A stretch of 64,000 nt of DNA, taken from contig NZ_JAMBNS010000007.1 of assembly GCF_023715225.1 (NCBI RefSeq), positions 62,001 to 126,000 of the forward strand, written 5' to 3'. The translations under genes and the position numbers were made by a program. The notes below the pieces were generated by a model. That model searched no databases and was not told where the DNA came from. It saw only the letters and a list, made by a program, of their open reading frames with translations. This DNA comes from Robertmurraya korlensis. GTDB lineage: Bacteria; Bacillota; Bacilli; Bacillales; Cytobacillaceae. Of the stretch, positions 43,790 to 52,682 are shown in pieces. The stretch's first letter is position 1; each line of letters begins with the position of its first letter.

Positions 43790-44650
43790 TTATTTCAATG
43801 GTAGCTTGTCAGGGTTCATAATGATATACATTTCTTCAATTAAGTCGTCACATATATAGAAACTGATAATACTATGAATCTGATTTTTACTATAATTTAT
43901 GATTGCGGGTTGACCGTTGACAGTATTCAATTCAGATGAAAGGTCTTCAGGAACCATTTTTATAATCCCATATAATAACGAAAGCACGCTAGGCTGTGAA
44001 GAGATGGGACGTACTGCAGCTTTAACCTTTCCTCCACCATCGGAATAAAGGGTAACATTCTTTGATAGCAGCTTTAATAATGTATCCATGTTTTGCATCT
44101 GAAACGCTTCAATAAAACGATTGATGATGGACTGGTTTTTCTCGTAGTCTAAGCTTTCTCCCTCAACACTTGCAATCTTTTGTTTGGCTCGACTGAAAAC
44201 TTTTCGGCAGTTTTCTTCTTTCTTATCAATGATGTGGGAAATTTCGCTATACGAGAAATCAAAAACTTCTCTTAATAAGAGAATGGCTCGCTCGTTTGGT
44301 GATAAATGTTCCATCATCCGTAAGTAAGCCATGCTCAATCCTTCTCTTTTTAATAATACTTCAGCTGGATCGAGAGCCATTGATTGCAATATCAATGGCT
44401 CTGGATTCCATGGTCCGATATATGTTTCTCGTTTGTACTTTGATGACCTTAATACGTCAAGGCTACGATTCGTCATGATTTTACAAAGATAGGCTTTCTT
44501 GTTATCGATCTTCTCATCGTCTATTTGATATGCTTTTAAAAAGGTTTCTTGGACGATGTCTTCTGCATCAGCTACTGATCCTAACATACGATACCCTATT
44601 GAAAATAATAACGGTTTCAATTGTTTATACTCTTCATTACTGATCTGCAC
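43790..44650 (-). CDS. sigJ: ECF41-group RNA polymerase sigma factor (SigJ-like) with fused SnoaL-like domain
   Basis: 286 aa. Sigma region 2 (RMLGSVADAEDIVQETFLKAYQ) and region 4 (HLSPNERAILLLREVFDFSYSEISHIIDKKEENCRKVFSRAKQKI) are followed by a ~115-residue NTF2/SnoaL-like extension with the DGGGK motif at residues 204-208. ECF41 factors use this fused domain in place of an anti-sigma factor. It lies 4 bp behind a FAD oxidoreductase gene. ECF41 genes are known to pair with oxidoreductases, epimerases or carboxymuconolactone decarboxylases, and an ECF41-type promoter precedes the pair. Confidence 0.9.
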   Translation of the reverse strand: MQISNEEYKQLKPLLFSIGYRMLGSVADAEDIVQETFLKAYQIDDEKIDNKKAYLCKIMTNRSLDVLRSSKYKRETYIGPWNPEPLILQSMALDPAEVLLKREGLSMAYLRMMEHLSPNERAILLLREVFDFSYSEISHIIDKKEENCRKVFSRAKQKIASVEGESLDYEKNQSIINRFIEAFQMQNMDTLLKLLSKNVTLYSDGGGKVKAAVRPISSQPSVLSLLYGIIKMVPEDLSSELNTVNGQPAIINYSKNQIHSIISFYICDDLIEEMYIIMNPDKLPLK

Positions 44651-44654
44651 GAAA

Positions 44655-45935
44655 TCACCTCTTTTCTTTTTGAATAATTTCCTCTGCTGCTTGTTTCCCG
44701 CTACAAGCTGCCCCCTCTGACAAGATATAATGCGGAGAGGCCCAATCTCCTGCTATATATAATCCAGGGATGTCAGTTTCAGAACGTTGGAAATATTTTT
44801 CGTGTCCAACTAGGGGAAGACGTTGATTTACAGTGATATTTGGAAGAAACCGACTTGTAACACAATAATCTGTCCATCCCGGCTGTATTGTTTCTAAAAA
44901 TTGTTCTAGCTCGTTTCTTACCTTTATCGAATCAATGGAATCATCTGGGTGATAATATTTAAACACATGAACGATCGAGTGTTTACGATTCTCAGAGAGG
45001 GAGGCTACATTTGAATGTACGGAATAATAAAGGGAGTCATTCATGTCTAAAGCAAATAACTTCTGAGGGTGTGGGAGTTGAGATAAAGAAATATCTAAAC
45101 TTGCACCTTTAACAGGTGTTAGTTGGGATAAATGATTATTTAATTTTCCATACTCGATTTCACCTAATAGTTTGGTGAGTTGAAGTGGTCCAGTTGAACT
45201 AATTACATATTTACATAAAACTTCCTCGTTATTTGAAAGAATAACTTTGAAATTATGATCCTCGGCTGGTATAACTTTTTTTACAGTAGAATGAGTTTCA
45301 ATCTGCACACCTGCTATGACTGCTTTATTGTGGAGTTGGTCGATAATTGTTTGCCAACCGTCATGTAAATAGAGTACTCCGCCCAAGGAAATCTTAATGT
45401 GAGTCACGACTACTTTTGCGCTAACTTTTTCAGGACAATGACAGTAAGTTGAAAGCCTACCAAGTACATATAGAAGGGATTGGACGTTTATTGATTGAAC
45501 AGCTTTCTCCACCCATTGTTGATAGGTTTGGTCAGCTAACGCTTGTGTATCGACTTGATGAATTTTTGATAAAATCAACATCCATTCTATCCGTTCCTTC
45601 CAATTAAGTAGACTTGTTGTAAGAAGGCCCCATGGATTAAAAGGAGCAAGATATTCTTTAGAGTTTTGAGTTACTATTCCTCCTAGCTTAGGTGAACCTC
45701 CTTCCAGTTTTATATCTAACTCTTCGAGAATGACTGCTGCTTTTCCTTTTTTATAAAGGGCATGAGGTCCCAAATTAAAAAAATCTTGTTTTATTTTCTC
45801 TGTTTGAGCTCTCCCTCCAACCTTGTTTCCCTTTTCAAGGATTAATATAGATAAATCACTTTTTGCTAAATAGTTTGCTGCTATATACCCCGCTAATCCT
45901 CCACCAATAATAACAACGTCCCAAATTTGTCTCAT
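44655..45935 (-). CDS. FAD-dependent oxidoreductase (phytoene-desaturase/amine-oxidase-like)
   Basis: 426 aa. N-terminal FAD-binding GGGLAGYIAANYLAKSDLSILILEKGNKVGGRAQTE and C-terminal PGLYIAGDWASPHYILSEGAACSGKQAAEEI are typical of the NAD(P)/FAD amine-oxidase and phytoene-dehydrogenase group. Substrate unknown. AGGAGG precedes the start. It is cotranscribed with the ECF41 sigma factor downstream, which probably drives its expression. Confidence 0.87.
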   Translation of the reverse strand: MRQIWDVVIIGGGLAGYIAANYLAKSDLSILILEKGNKVGGRAQTEKIKQDFFNLGPHALYKKGKAAVILEELDIKLEGGSPKLGGIVTQNSKEYLAPFNPWGLLTTSLLNWKERIEWMLILSKIHQVDTQALADQTYQQWVEKAVQSINVQSLLYVLGRLSTYCHCPEKVSAKVVVTHIKISLGGVLYLHDGWQTIIDQLHNKAVIAGVQIETHSTVKKVIPAEDHNFKVILSNNEEVLCKYVISSTGPLQLTKLLGEIEYGKLNNHLSQLTPVKGASLDISLSQLPHPQKLFALDMNDSLYYSVHSNVASLSENRKHSIVHVFKYYHPDDSIDSIKVRNELEQFLETIQPGWTDYCVTSRFLPNITVNQRLPLVGHEKYFQRSETDIPGLYIAGDWASPHYILSEGAACSGKQAAEEIIQKEKR

Positions 45936-45972
45936 ATCAAAAACCTCCTAGAGTTTTCATTTCATCAATCAT

Positions 45973-45998
45973 GACGAGGAGGAGAGATTTTTGTGACA
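45973..45998 (-). promoter_or_regulatory. ECF41-type promoter of the oxidoreductase-sigJ operon
   Basis: Read leftward: TGTCACA (45992-45998) and CGTC (45973-45976) with 15 bp between, about 40 bp ahead of the oxidoreductase ATG. ECF41 promoters are described with a TGTCACA -35 and CGTC -10 at about this distance. Confidence 0.75.
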
Positions 45999-46048
45999 TT
46001 AGTTTCAATAAAAAAGAGCAGTTGCTAAAATGTGCATCTGCCCTCTAC

Positions 46049-46251
46049 TTATGGAGTTATCTCATCCCAAGGCTCAATTTGGGTGAAAATTCCGATTACT
46101 TCTCGATTGACACATGGTGTAAGGTTGGGTGGGTAAATGGAATGCTGTCGGCATTAGCAATAATATGAGCAAGGATTATTTGATTTCCAGGAACGGTTTC
46201 CTGAATGATTCTCATTTTACTTTCTGATGGTATAGTGGTCAGTAGGTCCAT
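46049..46251 (-). pseudogene. eutS/pduU-like bacterial microcompartment shell gene remnant
   Basis: From an ATG at 46251 a 51-codon frame encodes a segment resembling the N-terminus of EutS/PduU (KMRIIQETVPGNQIILAHIIA), then diverges and stops at 46096. In another frame, bases up to 46049 encode NREVIGIFTQIEPWDEITP, resembling the next EutS strand (AIGIxTxTPxE). A frameshift and loss of the C-terminal half would explain this. No other eut or pdu gene is in the window. It follows yetF by 22 bp on the same strand. Confidence 0.55.
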
Positions 46252-46273
46252 AGCAGTTGGCTTACCTTTAAGT

Positions 46274-46978
46274 TTATTTGTATAAGAATATCTTCAAGTT
46301 ATCTTTATTATCAATGGTTGCAAGAAGAACATCATTTACACTGGTTTGATAGGAACTTTCTAGCTTCGAGGTGACCCATTCTTTACTTTTCCCAAGTTCT
46401 TTTAATTCTGAAGTGATTATGGAGCCTTCCTTAATTATGGTCCTAGGGTGTTCGAAAGGCTCAGTTTTTATTCCTAATGTTGAAGGGGTAATCGGTTGGT
46501 ATTTGGGATCCAATAAAAAAGATATTTGACCATTTGCTTCCCAAGTAGCTAGGGCGACTTTTTTTACATCTTCTACTTGGCCTTCACGCAATTCTTCAAG
46601 TAGAACATCAAGGGATATTCTCGCCTTTTTCAACCCTTCATATATGATTTCCCCATCCTTTACAATCGTTACGGGTGAGTTATTCACTAGTCTTCTAAAC
46701 CATGGCCATTTCAAAATCATATATACTCCGCAAATGTATAAGACCATTAATACAGTCGTTGTAATCATCGATCCTATTAGTCCAAGATGTTGGTCAGACA
46801 GTGGATGGGCAATGATATTTCCAATGACTAATGCAATAACAAAATCAAGAAGCCTTAATTGAGATATTGTTCGTTGAGTTAATACTCTAGCAACAATCAA
46901 TAAAAATATAAAACCTACTACTGCTCGAAGAATCCACTCCATGCTAGTAAGGGTTTCTTGACTTTGATAAAAATCCAT
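46274..46978 (-). CDS. YetF/DUF421 membrane protein
   Basis: 234 aa from the ATG at 46978; a GTG directly before it is equally possible, while the frame to 47008 has no site. Three N-terminal helices (residues ~10-100: WILRAVVGFIFLLIVARVL, LLDFVIALVIGNIIAHPL, SMITTTVLMVLYICGVYMIL) precede the cytoplasmic DUF421 part with SPVTIVKDGEIIYEGLKKARISLDVLLEELREGQVEDVKKV. B. subtilis YetF-type proteins are linked to spores and membranes without a known activity. Monocistronic as far as seen. Confidence 0.87.
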   Translation of the reverse strand: MDFYQSQETLTSMEWILRAVVGFIFLLIVARVLTQRTISQLRLLDFVIALVIGNIIAHPLSDQHLGLIGSMITTTVLMVLYICGVYMILKWPWFRRLVNNSPVTIVKDGEIIYEGLKKARISLDVLLEELREGQVEDVKKVALATWEANGQISFLLDPKYQPITPSTLGIKTEPFEHPRTIIKEGSIITSELKELGKSKEWVTSKLESSYQTSVNDVLLATIDNKDNLKIFLYK

Positions 46979-47055
46979 CACGAAAAACACATCCTTTATT
47001 CCGATCACTAAATGTTAGTTTACCTTTGGGGTGATTGAAATAATCTTACAATCGT

Positions 47056-47227
47056 ATGGAATCGTGGATATTGACCGACTTATGGAAGATACTTTTTCCA
47101 CTATGGTTGGTGGAGGATTTGGCATGCAGCGTTGGTGAACCCGATATTAATCCTTATTTTATTAGGATACTATAAATGGGTTTGTAAATTAGAAATTCAA
47201 CTGGTAGAGAGTACCAATCAAAAGTAA
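47056..47227 (+). pseudogene. Possible vestige of a small membrane-protein gene
   Basis: A short frame from ATG 47056 (MESWILTDLWKILFPLW) and an overlapping frame ending at 47227 (ALVNPILILILLGYYKWVCKLE) would join into one small hydrophobic protein after a single frameshift. The second frame's stop coincides with the start of a terminator. I do not recognise the family. This is the only coding-like signal in the 344-bp gap. Confidence 0.25.
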
Positions 47228-47254
47228 AATGCTCTTTTTAAGGGCATTTTTTTA
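47227..47254 (+). terminator. Terminator before the HD-GYP gene
   Basis: AAATGCTCTT (47227-47236) pairs with AAGGGCATTT (47240-47249; one T-G pair) and runs into T-rich sequence. With no intact gene upstream, it supports a decayed small gene there. Confidence 0.65.
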
Positions 47255-47322
47255 AGGTTTTCTTAAGGTTTGTCTTTAATAATTACTGAAGTTTGAATGA
47301 AGTAATTAGGAGAAGGTGTATT

Positions 47323-48270
47323 ATGAAGTCTAGGTGGTCCGTATGGTTAGAGAGAACAAATATATATCGGTGGTTATTCGGTTTTACGATTATTCTATAT
47401 TTTTTCAGTGGTGATTACATCAATCATCAAGATATTTTCATGCTATTTAATTTATTCATCTTGTGTATTTCAGCGTTATCTTTTCGAAAGGGATGGATAC
47501 AGATTTTTACTAGTGGTGTGATTACTTTTATTGGGGCTTACCATGCACCAGATTTCAGTATTCATTTAACCATCCTTCAATGGGTTTGGAGCTTTATTAT
47601 GGCCACATTTATCATGATACTAATTGAAAAATATATCGCTGAGAAGAGAAATATGGTGGATCTTATCACCTCTTTAGCCAATACATTAGATTCGAGAGAT
47701 AATTACACGGCTTTCCACTCGAACAACGTAGCGAATTATTCAAAAGCCATCGCAGAAGAGTTAAAACTAAAGCAAAACATTTGTAAGAATATTTATATTG
47801 GTGGATTGCTTCACGATATTGGGAAAATTGGAATTTCAGAAAATGTATTAAATAAATCTTCAAAATTAACTACGGACGAATTTCTACATATTAAACAGCA
47901 TCCGTCTATTGGTTATGAGCTCGTGAAACATATTAAACCGTTCGAGAAAAGTGGAGTATTAAATATGATTTTGTACCATCATGAACGATATGACGGTAAT
48001 GGCTATCCAAAAGGATTAAAGGGAGAAGAAATCCCCTTAGAAGCCCGTATTATGGCAGTTGCTGATGCATTTGATGCCATGACCTCACATCGCGTGTATC
48101 GTGAGGCAAGGAGATTAGAATATACTTTAAATGAGCTTCAAAAGGAGAGAGGAAAACAGTTTGATCCTATAGTGGTCGATGCCTTTTTAAAAAGGATTGG
48201 GAAAACTAATAGGAACTTTTATCCTAGCGAGCAACACGTAGGAATGTCTTATCAAAAAATTGGATCATAA
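47323..48270 (+). CDS. Membrane HD-GYP domain protein (cyclic-di-GMP phosphodiesterase-like)
   Basis: 315 aa from the ATG at 47323, set by AGGAGAAGGTG; the frame to 47293 has no site. Three to four hydrophobic segments in residues ~15-105, then an HD domain: HSNNVANYSKAIAEEL, GGLLHDIGKIGI with the HD pair, HHERYDGNGYPKGLKG with the GYP-type motif. It is predicted to hydrolyse a cyclic dinucleotide or act as a sensor. No partner genes. Confidence 0.88.
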   Translation: MKSRWSVWLERTNIYRWLFGFTIILYFFSGDYINHQDIFMLFNLFILCISALSFRKGWIQIFTSGVITFIGAYHAPDFSIHLTILQWVWSFIMATFIMILIEKYIAEKRNMVDLITSLANTLDSRDNYTAFHSNNVANYSKAIAEELKLKQNICKNIYIGGLLHDIGKIGISENVLNKSSKLTTDEFLHIKQHPSIGYELVKHIKPFEKSGVLNMILYHHERYDGNGYPKGLKGEEIPLEARIMAVADAFDAMTSHRVYREARRLEYTLNELQKERGKQFDPIVVDAFLKRIGKTNRNFYPSEQHVGMSYQKIGS

Positions 48271-48433
48271 TCATTTTACAAAATTATTCTTGACCAACTA
48301 TAAGAATACTGCTAAAATTACAAATTATCGTAGAATAATAGCTTGAGAGTATGTTGAAAGAAACAAATCTAAGCTGTAAATAAAATAATTAAGCAAGCTA
48401 TGAATGTTATGGGTCAAACTATAACAGGAGCGG

Positions 48434-48517
48434 CTTCTGGAGAGATCGCATAATGCGACGCCGAAGGGTTCACAATCTCAGGCAAAAGGACAGAAGAGTA
48501 AAAATACTATTTGGTAT
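48434..48517 (+). promoter_or_regulatory. Glycine riboswitch (single aptamer)
   Basis: P1 CTTCTG/CAGAAG (48434-48439 with 48491-48496), P2 GAGAT/ATCTC, P3 hairpin TCGCATAATGCGA, and the conserved CGCCGAAGGG and CTCAGGCAAAAGGACAG segments match the gcvT class. No second aptamer follows; a small ATAC/GTAT hairpin (48504-48517) may be the ghost-aptamer remnant of singlet forms. It precedes a terminator and an amino acid permease gene. Confidence 0.93.
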
Positions 48518-48584
48518 GAATGAAAGAGGTAGAAAGTTCTCTTTTTATCATTTAACCATGTGTATTTGTTATTCTGACGTTTTA

Positions 48585-48617
48585 AGAGATTGGAGGGAAC
48601 TCCAGTCTCTTTTTTTA
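48585..48617 (+). terminator. Leader terminator controlled by the glycine riboswitch
   Basis: AGAGATTGGAG (48585-48595) pairs with CTCCAGTCTCT (48600-48610; one T-G pair), GGAA-type loop, T7 tail; 50 bp before the permease start. Confidence 0.88.
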
Positions 48618-48666
48618 TAGCTATTATTACTACAATAACATTCGAAGAAAAACGGAGGAATATCAA

Positions 48667-50013
48667 GTGGCACAGCATGAATTAAAAAGGGAACTGAAAA
48701 ATCGACATGTACAGCTAATTGCAATTGGCGGTACGATTGGTACCGGATTGTTTTTAGGATCAGGAAAAGCCATTTCCTTAGCAGGTCCCTCAATCATCTT
48801 AGCTTATTTAATCGTGGGTATAGCAACCTTTTTTGTTATGAGAGCATTAGGGGAGCTTTTGTTATCGAATGCAGGTTATCAATCGTTTACCGATTTTGCA
48901 GTGGACTATATTGGACCATGGGCAGGCTTTGTAACAGGGTGGACGTACTGGTTCTGTTGGATAATGACGGCGATGGCCGATATTATTGCAGTAGGAATGT
49001 ATGTGCAGTATTGGTTTGATATCCCACAATGGGTACCAGCACTTATCTGCTTAATCATATTATTAGGGTTAAACTTATTAACAGTAAAGCTTTTTGGAGA
49101 ATTAGAGTTTTGGTTTGCCATTATTAAGGTTATAACAATTCTTGCTTTAATTGTTATTGGGATCGTGCTGCTAGTTATTGGATTTAAAACAGATGCAGGA
49201 ACGGTTTCTGTACAAAATTTATGGCAACACGGAGGGTTTTTCCCGAATGGAATTAGCGGCTTTTTATTTTCTTTCCAAATGGTCGTATTTGCTTTTGTTG
49301 GAGTAGAGTTAGTTGGTGTCTCAGCTGCAGAAACAGCAGATCCAAAGAAAAATATTCCTTCAGCTATTAACAAAATTCCTTTAAGAATTCTGTTCTTTTA
49401 TGTGGGTGCATTAATAGTTCTTCTGAGCATAAATCCATGGAACCAGTTGAATGCCGATACAAGTCCTTTTGTTAAAACGTTTAGTTTAGTTGGTATTCCT
49501 GTTGCGGCCGGGATCATTAACTTTGTTGTATTAACATCTGCCGCATCTGCTAGTAATAGTGGATTATTCTCAACAAGCCGTATTATGTATAACTTAGGAC
49601 GTCAAAACGGTGGAAGAGGTATGCTTTCAAAATTAAACAAAAATGCCGTTCCAAGTAATGCCTTACTGATTTCGACGGTCATTGTTTCTGTAGGAACACT
49701 ACTAAGCAAACTGATCCCCGAGCAAGCCTTTGGAATTGTCACAACCATTAGTGCGATTTGTTTCATTTGGGTGTGGAGCATCATATTAATCTCCCATATT
49801 AGATATAAAAAAACTCGTCCAGACTTACATCAAAAATCAATATTTAAAGCTCCACTAACACCATTTATTAACTATGTGGTACTAGCTCTTTTTGCGTTTA
49901 TTTTACTAGTGATGTTGATATCAGAATCCACGCGTTCAGCATTATTGTTGACCCCACTATGGTTTGTTTTATTATTTGTTTTATATTCCTTTAAACGAAA
50001 GAGATCGGTGTAA
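48667..50013 (+). CDS. Amino acid permease (CycA/AapA-like glycine/alanine/serine transporter)
   Basis: 448 aa APC-superfamily protein with twelve predicted helices: the signature IAIGGTIGTGLFLGSGKAISLAGPS at the N-terminus, FSFQMVVFAFVGVELVGVSAAETADPKKNIPSAINKIP in the middle. Start is GTG with ACGGAGGAA upstream. The glycine riboswitch in its leader points to glycine (with D-alanine/D-serine) as substrate, matching CycA. Proton-coupled uptake at the cytoplasmic membrane. Confidence 0.9.
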   Translation: MAQHELKRELKNRHVQLIAIGGTIGTGLFLGSGKAISLAGPSIILAYLIVGIATFFVMRALGELLLSNAGYQSFTDFAVDYIGPWAGFVTGWTYWFCWIMTAMADIIAVGMYVQYWFDIPQWVPALICLIILLGLNLLTVKLFGELEFWFAIIKVITILALIVIGIVLLVIGFKTDAGTVSVQNLWQHGGFFPNGISGFLFSFQMVVFAFVGVELVGVSAAETADPKKNIPSAINKIPLRILFFYVGALIVLLSINPWNQLNADTSPFVKTFSLVGIPVAAGIINFVVLTSAASASNSGLFSTSRIMYNLGRQNGGRGMLSKLNKNAVPSNALLISTVIVSVGTLLSKLIPEQAFGIVTTISAICFIWVWSIILISHIRYKKTRPDLHQKSIFKAPLTPFINYVVLALFAFILLVMLISESTRSALLLTPLWFVLLFVLYSFKRKRSV

Positions 50014-50020
50014 TAGTGTA

Positions 50021-50053
50021 AGACACTTTGTCAATAGACAAGGTGTTTTTTTT
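50021..50053 (+). terminator. Terminator after the amino acid permease
   Basis: ACACTTTGTC (50023-50032) pairs with GACAAGGTGT (50037-50046) and T8 follows. The hairpin arms are nearly the same as in the terminator at 53844. Confidence 0.88.
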
Positions 50054-50128
50054 ATTTTTACCTATTGACCAACATAATTAAAGAAGTTTAGGTGATTTTA
50101 ATAATAAAACGGCAAATAGGAGATATTT

Positions 50129-51259
50129 ATGCAAAGCCTAGGAAAGATACTAATACCGAGACAATTATTTCTATTACTAGTCCTATCAACTGGTTTACTA
50201 AACCATGTCATACTTATTCCAAATCTATTGACGGCAGCAGGGAGAGATAGCTGGTTAAGTGTGATAGTTGCTTACCCGATTGCCCTAGTGTTTCTATGGT
50301 TAATCTATTACATCATAAAAAATAGTCCGAGTGAGGGATTCTTTTTTATGGTTCAAAATCGCTTAGGAAACATGTTCTCCTATTTTTTACGAGCGCCAGT
50401 TTTCCTATTTTTATTTATTAGCGCCTATGTAACCTTTAGAGACCTAATGATCTGGTTAAGTGCCTATTTTCTGGCTGAAGCACCTATTATCATGATCAAT
50501 ATCGTATTAATTCTTGTGTGTTGCATCGTTACCCTATCAGGTGTAAAAACCATGGCTATAGCAAGTGGACTATTGTTACCTATTGTCGTTTTACTGGGAT
50601 TCTTTATTGCATTAACTAATACGAGTTTTAAGGACCCAAGTCTGTTATTTCCTGTATTAACAGATGGATATATTCCTTTATTTAGAGGAACAATTTACGT
50701 TCTAGCGGGACTATTAGAACTTTATATTGTGGTATTGTTACAGCCTTTCTCGCAAGAACCTATTACATTAAAACAACTTTTAATACTACTAACCGTATTA
50801 ACGGGATTAATTTTCGGCCCTCTTTCAGCTACCATTATGGAATTTGGTGTAATTGAGTCAGTGAACTTTCGATATCCAGCGTATGAGCAATGGAGGGTAC
50901 TTAATATCGGTGAATACATCTCAAATCTTGACTTCTTTGCTTTATACCAATGGTTAAGTGGAGCACTTATTCGAATTGGATTATTTATGTATCTTTTAGG
51001 ACATTCATTATCACGAAAAAAGCGAGAGTATCGGCTGAATCCTAAGCTTGTAGGGGTGATGTATCTCTTACTATTAGGGGTTGCTTTAATAAAGGTCGAG
51101 TCATTCACTTTCTATCAAATCATTTATTTGTATGTTTTTCCTGTTACGCTAGCTTTCTTTCTAATTCAGATTTTACTTTCTGCTTTTATTATTTTTGTCT
51201 TAAAGAAGAGGGATAAACAACATGAAAAGGAAAATAAACTTGGATCCAGTTCTACGTAA
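50129..51259 (+). CDS. Spore germinant receptor B subunit (GerAB family permease)
   Basis: 376 aa APC-like protein with about ten helices; typical GerAB pieces are ISPRQLFLLLVLSTGLLNHVILIP-like start, AAGRDSWLSVIVAYPIALVFLWLIYYI and FGPLSATIMEFGVIESVNFRYPAYEQWRVLNIGEYISNLDFFALYQWLSGALIRI. It binds the small-molecule germinant in the inner spore membrane. It is first in the operon (order B-A-C), and its end overlaps gerAA by 38 bp. Confidence 0.93.
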   Translation: MQSLGKILIPRQLFLLLVLSTGLLNHVILIPNLLTAAGRDSWLSVIVAYPIALVFLWLIYYIIKNSPSEGFFFMVQNRLGNMFSYFLRAPVFLFLFISAYVTFRDLMIWLSAYFLAEAPIIMINIVLILVCCIVTLSGVKTMAIASGLLLPIVVLLGFFIALTNTSFKDPSLLFPVLTDGYIPLFRGTIYVLAGLLELYIVVLLQPFSQEPITLKQLLILLTVLTGLIFGPLSATIMEFGVIESVNFRYPAYEQWRVLNIGEYISNLDFFALYQWLSGALIRIGLFMYLLGHSLSRKKREYRLNPKLVGVMYLLLLGVALIKVESFTFYQIIYLYVFPVTLAFFLIQILLSAFIIFVLKKRDKQHEKENKLGSSST

Positions 51260-52682
51260 AACCTCAGAGGATAAAACAACCCTCCTCTTAGAGAAGCTGA
51301 AGAAAAGTGATGATCTAACATGTAAGGAACATGGTCACTCGGCGGAGAAGTATAAGCTCATCTATTTGGAATCGTTAGTTGATAGTCAATACTTAGATCA
51401 ATATATATTACCGAGAATAAGCGGTGGCGAAAGAGACATAGTGAAAGCGAAATTGACTTCTTTGTTTCAGGCCGAAGAGGTGTCTGAAAAATCAATGGAT
51501 GATTTATTGCAACTGCTATTTGAAGGGCATGTCCTTTTTGATTTTCAAAATGAGTTATTAAGTATTCAAGCGGGAAATTTTCCAAAAAGACCGCCTGAGG
51601 AATCAGCTCTTGAAACTTCCATTAGAGGACCTAAGGATGGTTTTGTTGAGGATTTAAAGACAAATATTTCATTGGTGCGTCGGAGACTCAATACATCTTC
51701 TTTATGTGTTGAAAAATATACCATTGGTACAAGAAGCAATACCAAAGTGGTTCTTTTGTATATAGAAGATATTATTGACCAACGGGTACTTGAAGAAGTT
51801 CATACAAGACTAGACAAGATAGAGATTGATGTATTGACAAGTATTTACGATTTGGAGTCATTGATTCGTGATCGACCGTATTCAATTCTCCCAAGTACGG
51901 ACTATACGGGCCGGCCAGACTTTATCGTTCAGGCTTTAATTCAAGGTCGATTTGCTCTTATGGTAGAGGGGAATCCAACTGTCTCCATTGCACCAACCAA
52001 CTTATTATTACAAACGAAATCTCCTGAAGACCAATATATTAGCTATACGTATGTAACGATGGAAAGAATCATGAGAATGTTAGGAGTGACGGTGTCAGGA
52101 TTTTTACCTGGAATTTGGATTGCTTTTTCAGCTTTTAATATCGAGCAGATTCCGTATTTACTAGTAGCAACGATATCTATTTCACGTTTTGGACTGCCCT
52201 TGTCTGCACCCATTGAAATGTTCGTTATTTTATTTTTATTTGAGTTATTTAATGAAGCAGGAGTGCGTTTACCGCGGGCTATAGGCCAAACGGTAGCAGT
52301 CCTTGGGGGCTTAATTGTGGGAGATGCAGCGATCAGAGCAGGCTTAACTTCACCCACTATGCTTGTAGTTGCTGCCATAACCTATATTTCGTCCTTTACC
52401 TTAGTGAATCAATCGTTAAGTTCAGCCATTACTATCATCAGATTTTTGGTTCTAATTTTAAGCACTTTTTTTGGATTATTTGGAGTTATTATCGGCTATA
52501 TATTAACCGTTCTTTATTTATCAACCATTACGTCCTTTGGTGCCCCTTATCTAGGAGCATTAGCACCTGTTTCATTAAAAGAAGCTATTAAGTCTTTTTT
52601 TAAAGCACCTACACAGTATTACAAAACTAGAACATCCGCCACGAGTCCTACAGACAAAACAAGAGGTGGGGATGGATCATGA
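51222..52682 (+). CDS. Spore germinant receptor A subunit (GerAA family)
   Basis: 486 aa. A soluble N-terminal domain (~residues 1-250; SGGERDIVKAKLTSLFQ, SETSIRGPKDGFVEDLKTNISLVRRRL-type core) is followed by a membrane region from ~270 (RPDFIVQALIQGRFALMVEGNPTVSIAPTNLL, GVRLPRAIGQTVAVLGGLIVGDAAIRAGL). It forms the pentameric ion channel of the receptor. GAGGG upstream supports the ATG at 51222 inside gerAB. Confidence 0.94.
   Translation: MKRKINLDPVLRKTSEDKTTLLLEKLKKSDDLTCKEHGHSAEKYKLIYLESLVDSQYLDQYILPRISGGERDIVKAKLTSLFQAEEVSEKSMDDLLQLLFEGHVLFDFQNELLSIQAGNFPKRPPEESALETSIRGPKDGFVEDLKTNISLVRRRLNTSSLCVEKYTIGTRSNTKVVLLYIEDIIDQRVLEEVHTRLDKIEIDVLTSIYDLESLIRDRPYSILPSTDYTGRPDFIVQALIQGRFALMVEGNPTVSIAPTNLLLQTKSPEDQYISYTYVTMERIMRMLGVTVSGFLPGIWIAFSAFNIEQIPYLLVATISISRFGLPLSAPIEMFVILFLFELFNEAGVRLPRAIGQTVAVLGGLIVGDAAIRAGLTSPTMLVVAAITYISSFTLVNQSLSSAITIIRFLVLILSTFFGLFGVIIGYILTVLYLSTITSFGAPYLGALAPVSLKEAIKSFFKAPTQYYKTRTSATSPTDKTRGGDGS

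Noticed and set aside
45971-46168. 65-aa rightward ORF
   Set aside because: It overlaps the ECF41-type promoter and the eutS-like remnant on the other strand, and resembles no family.
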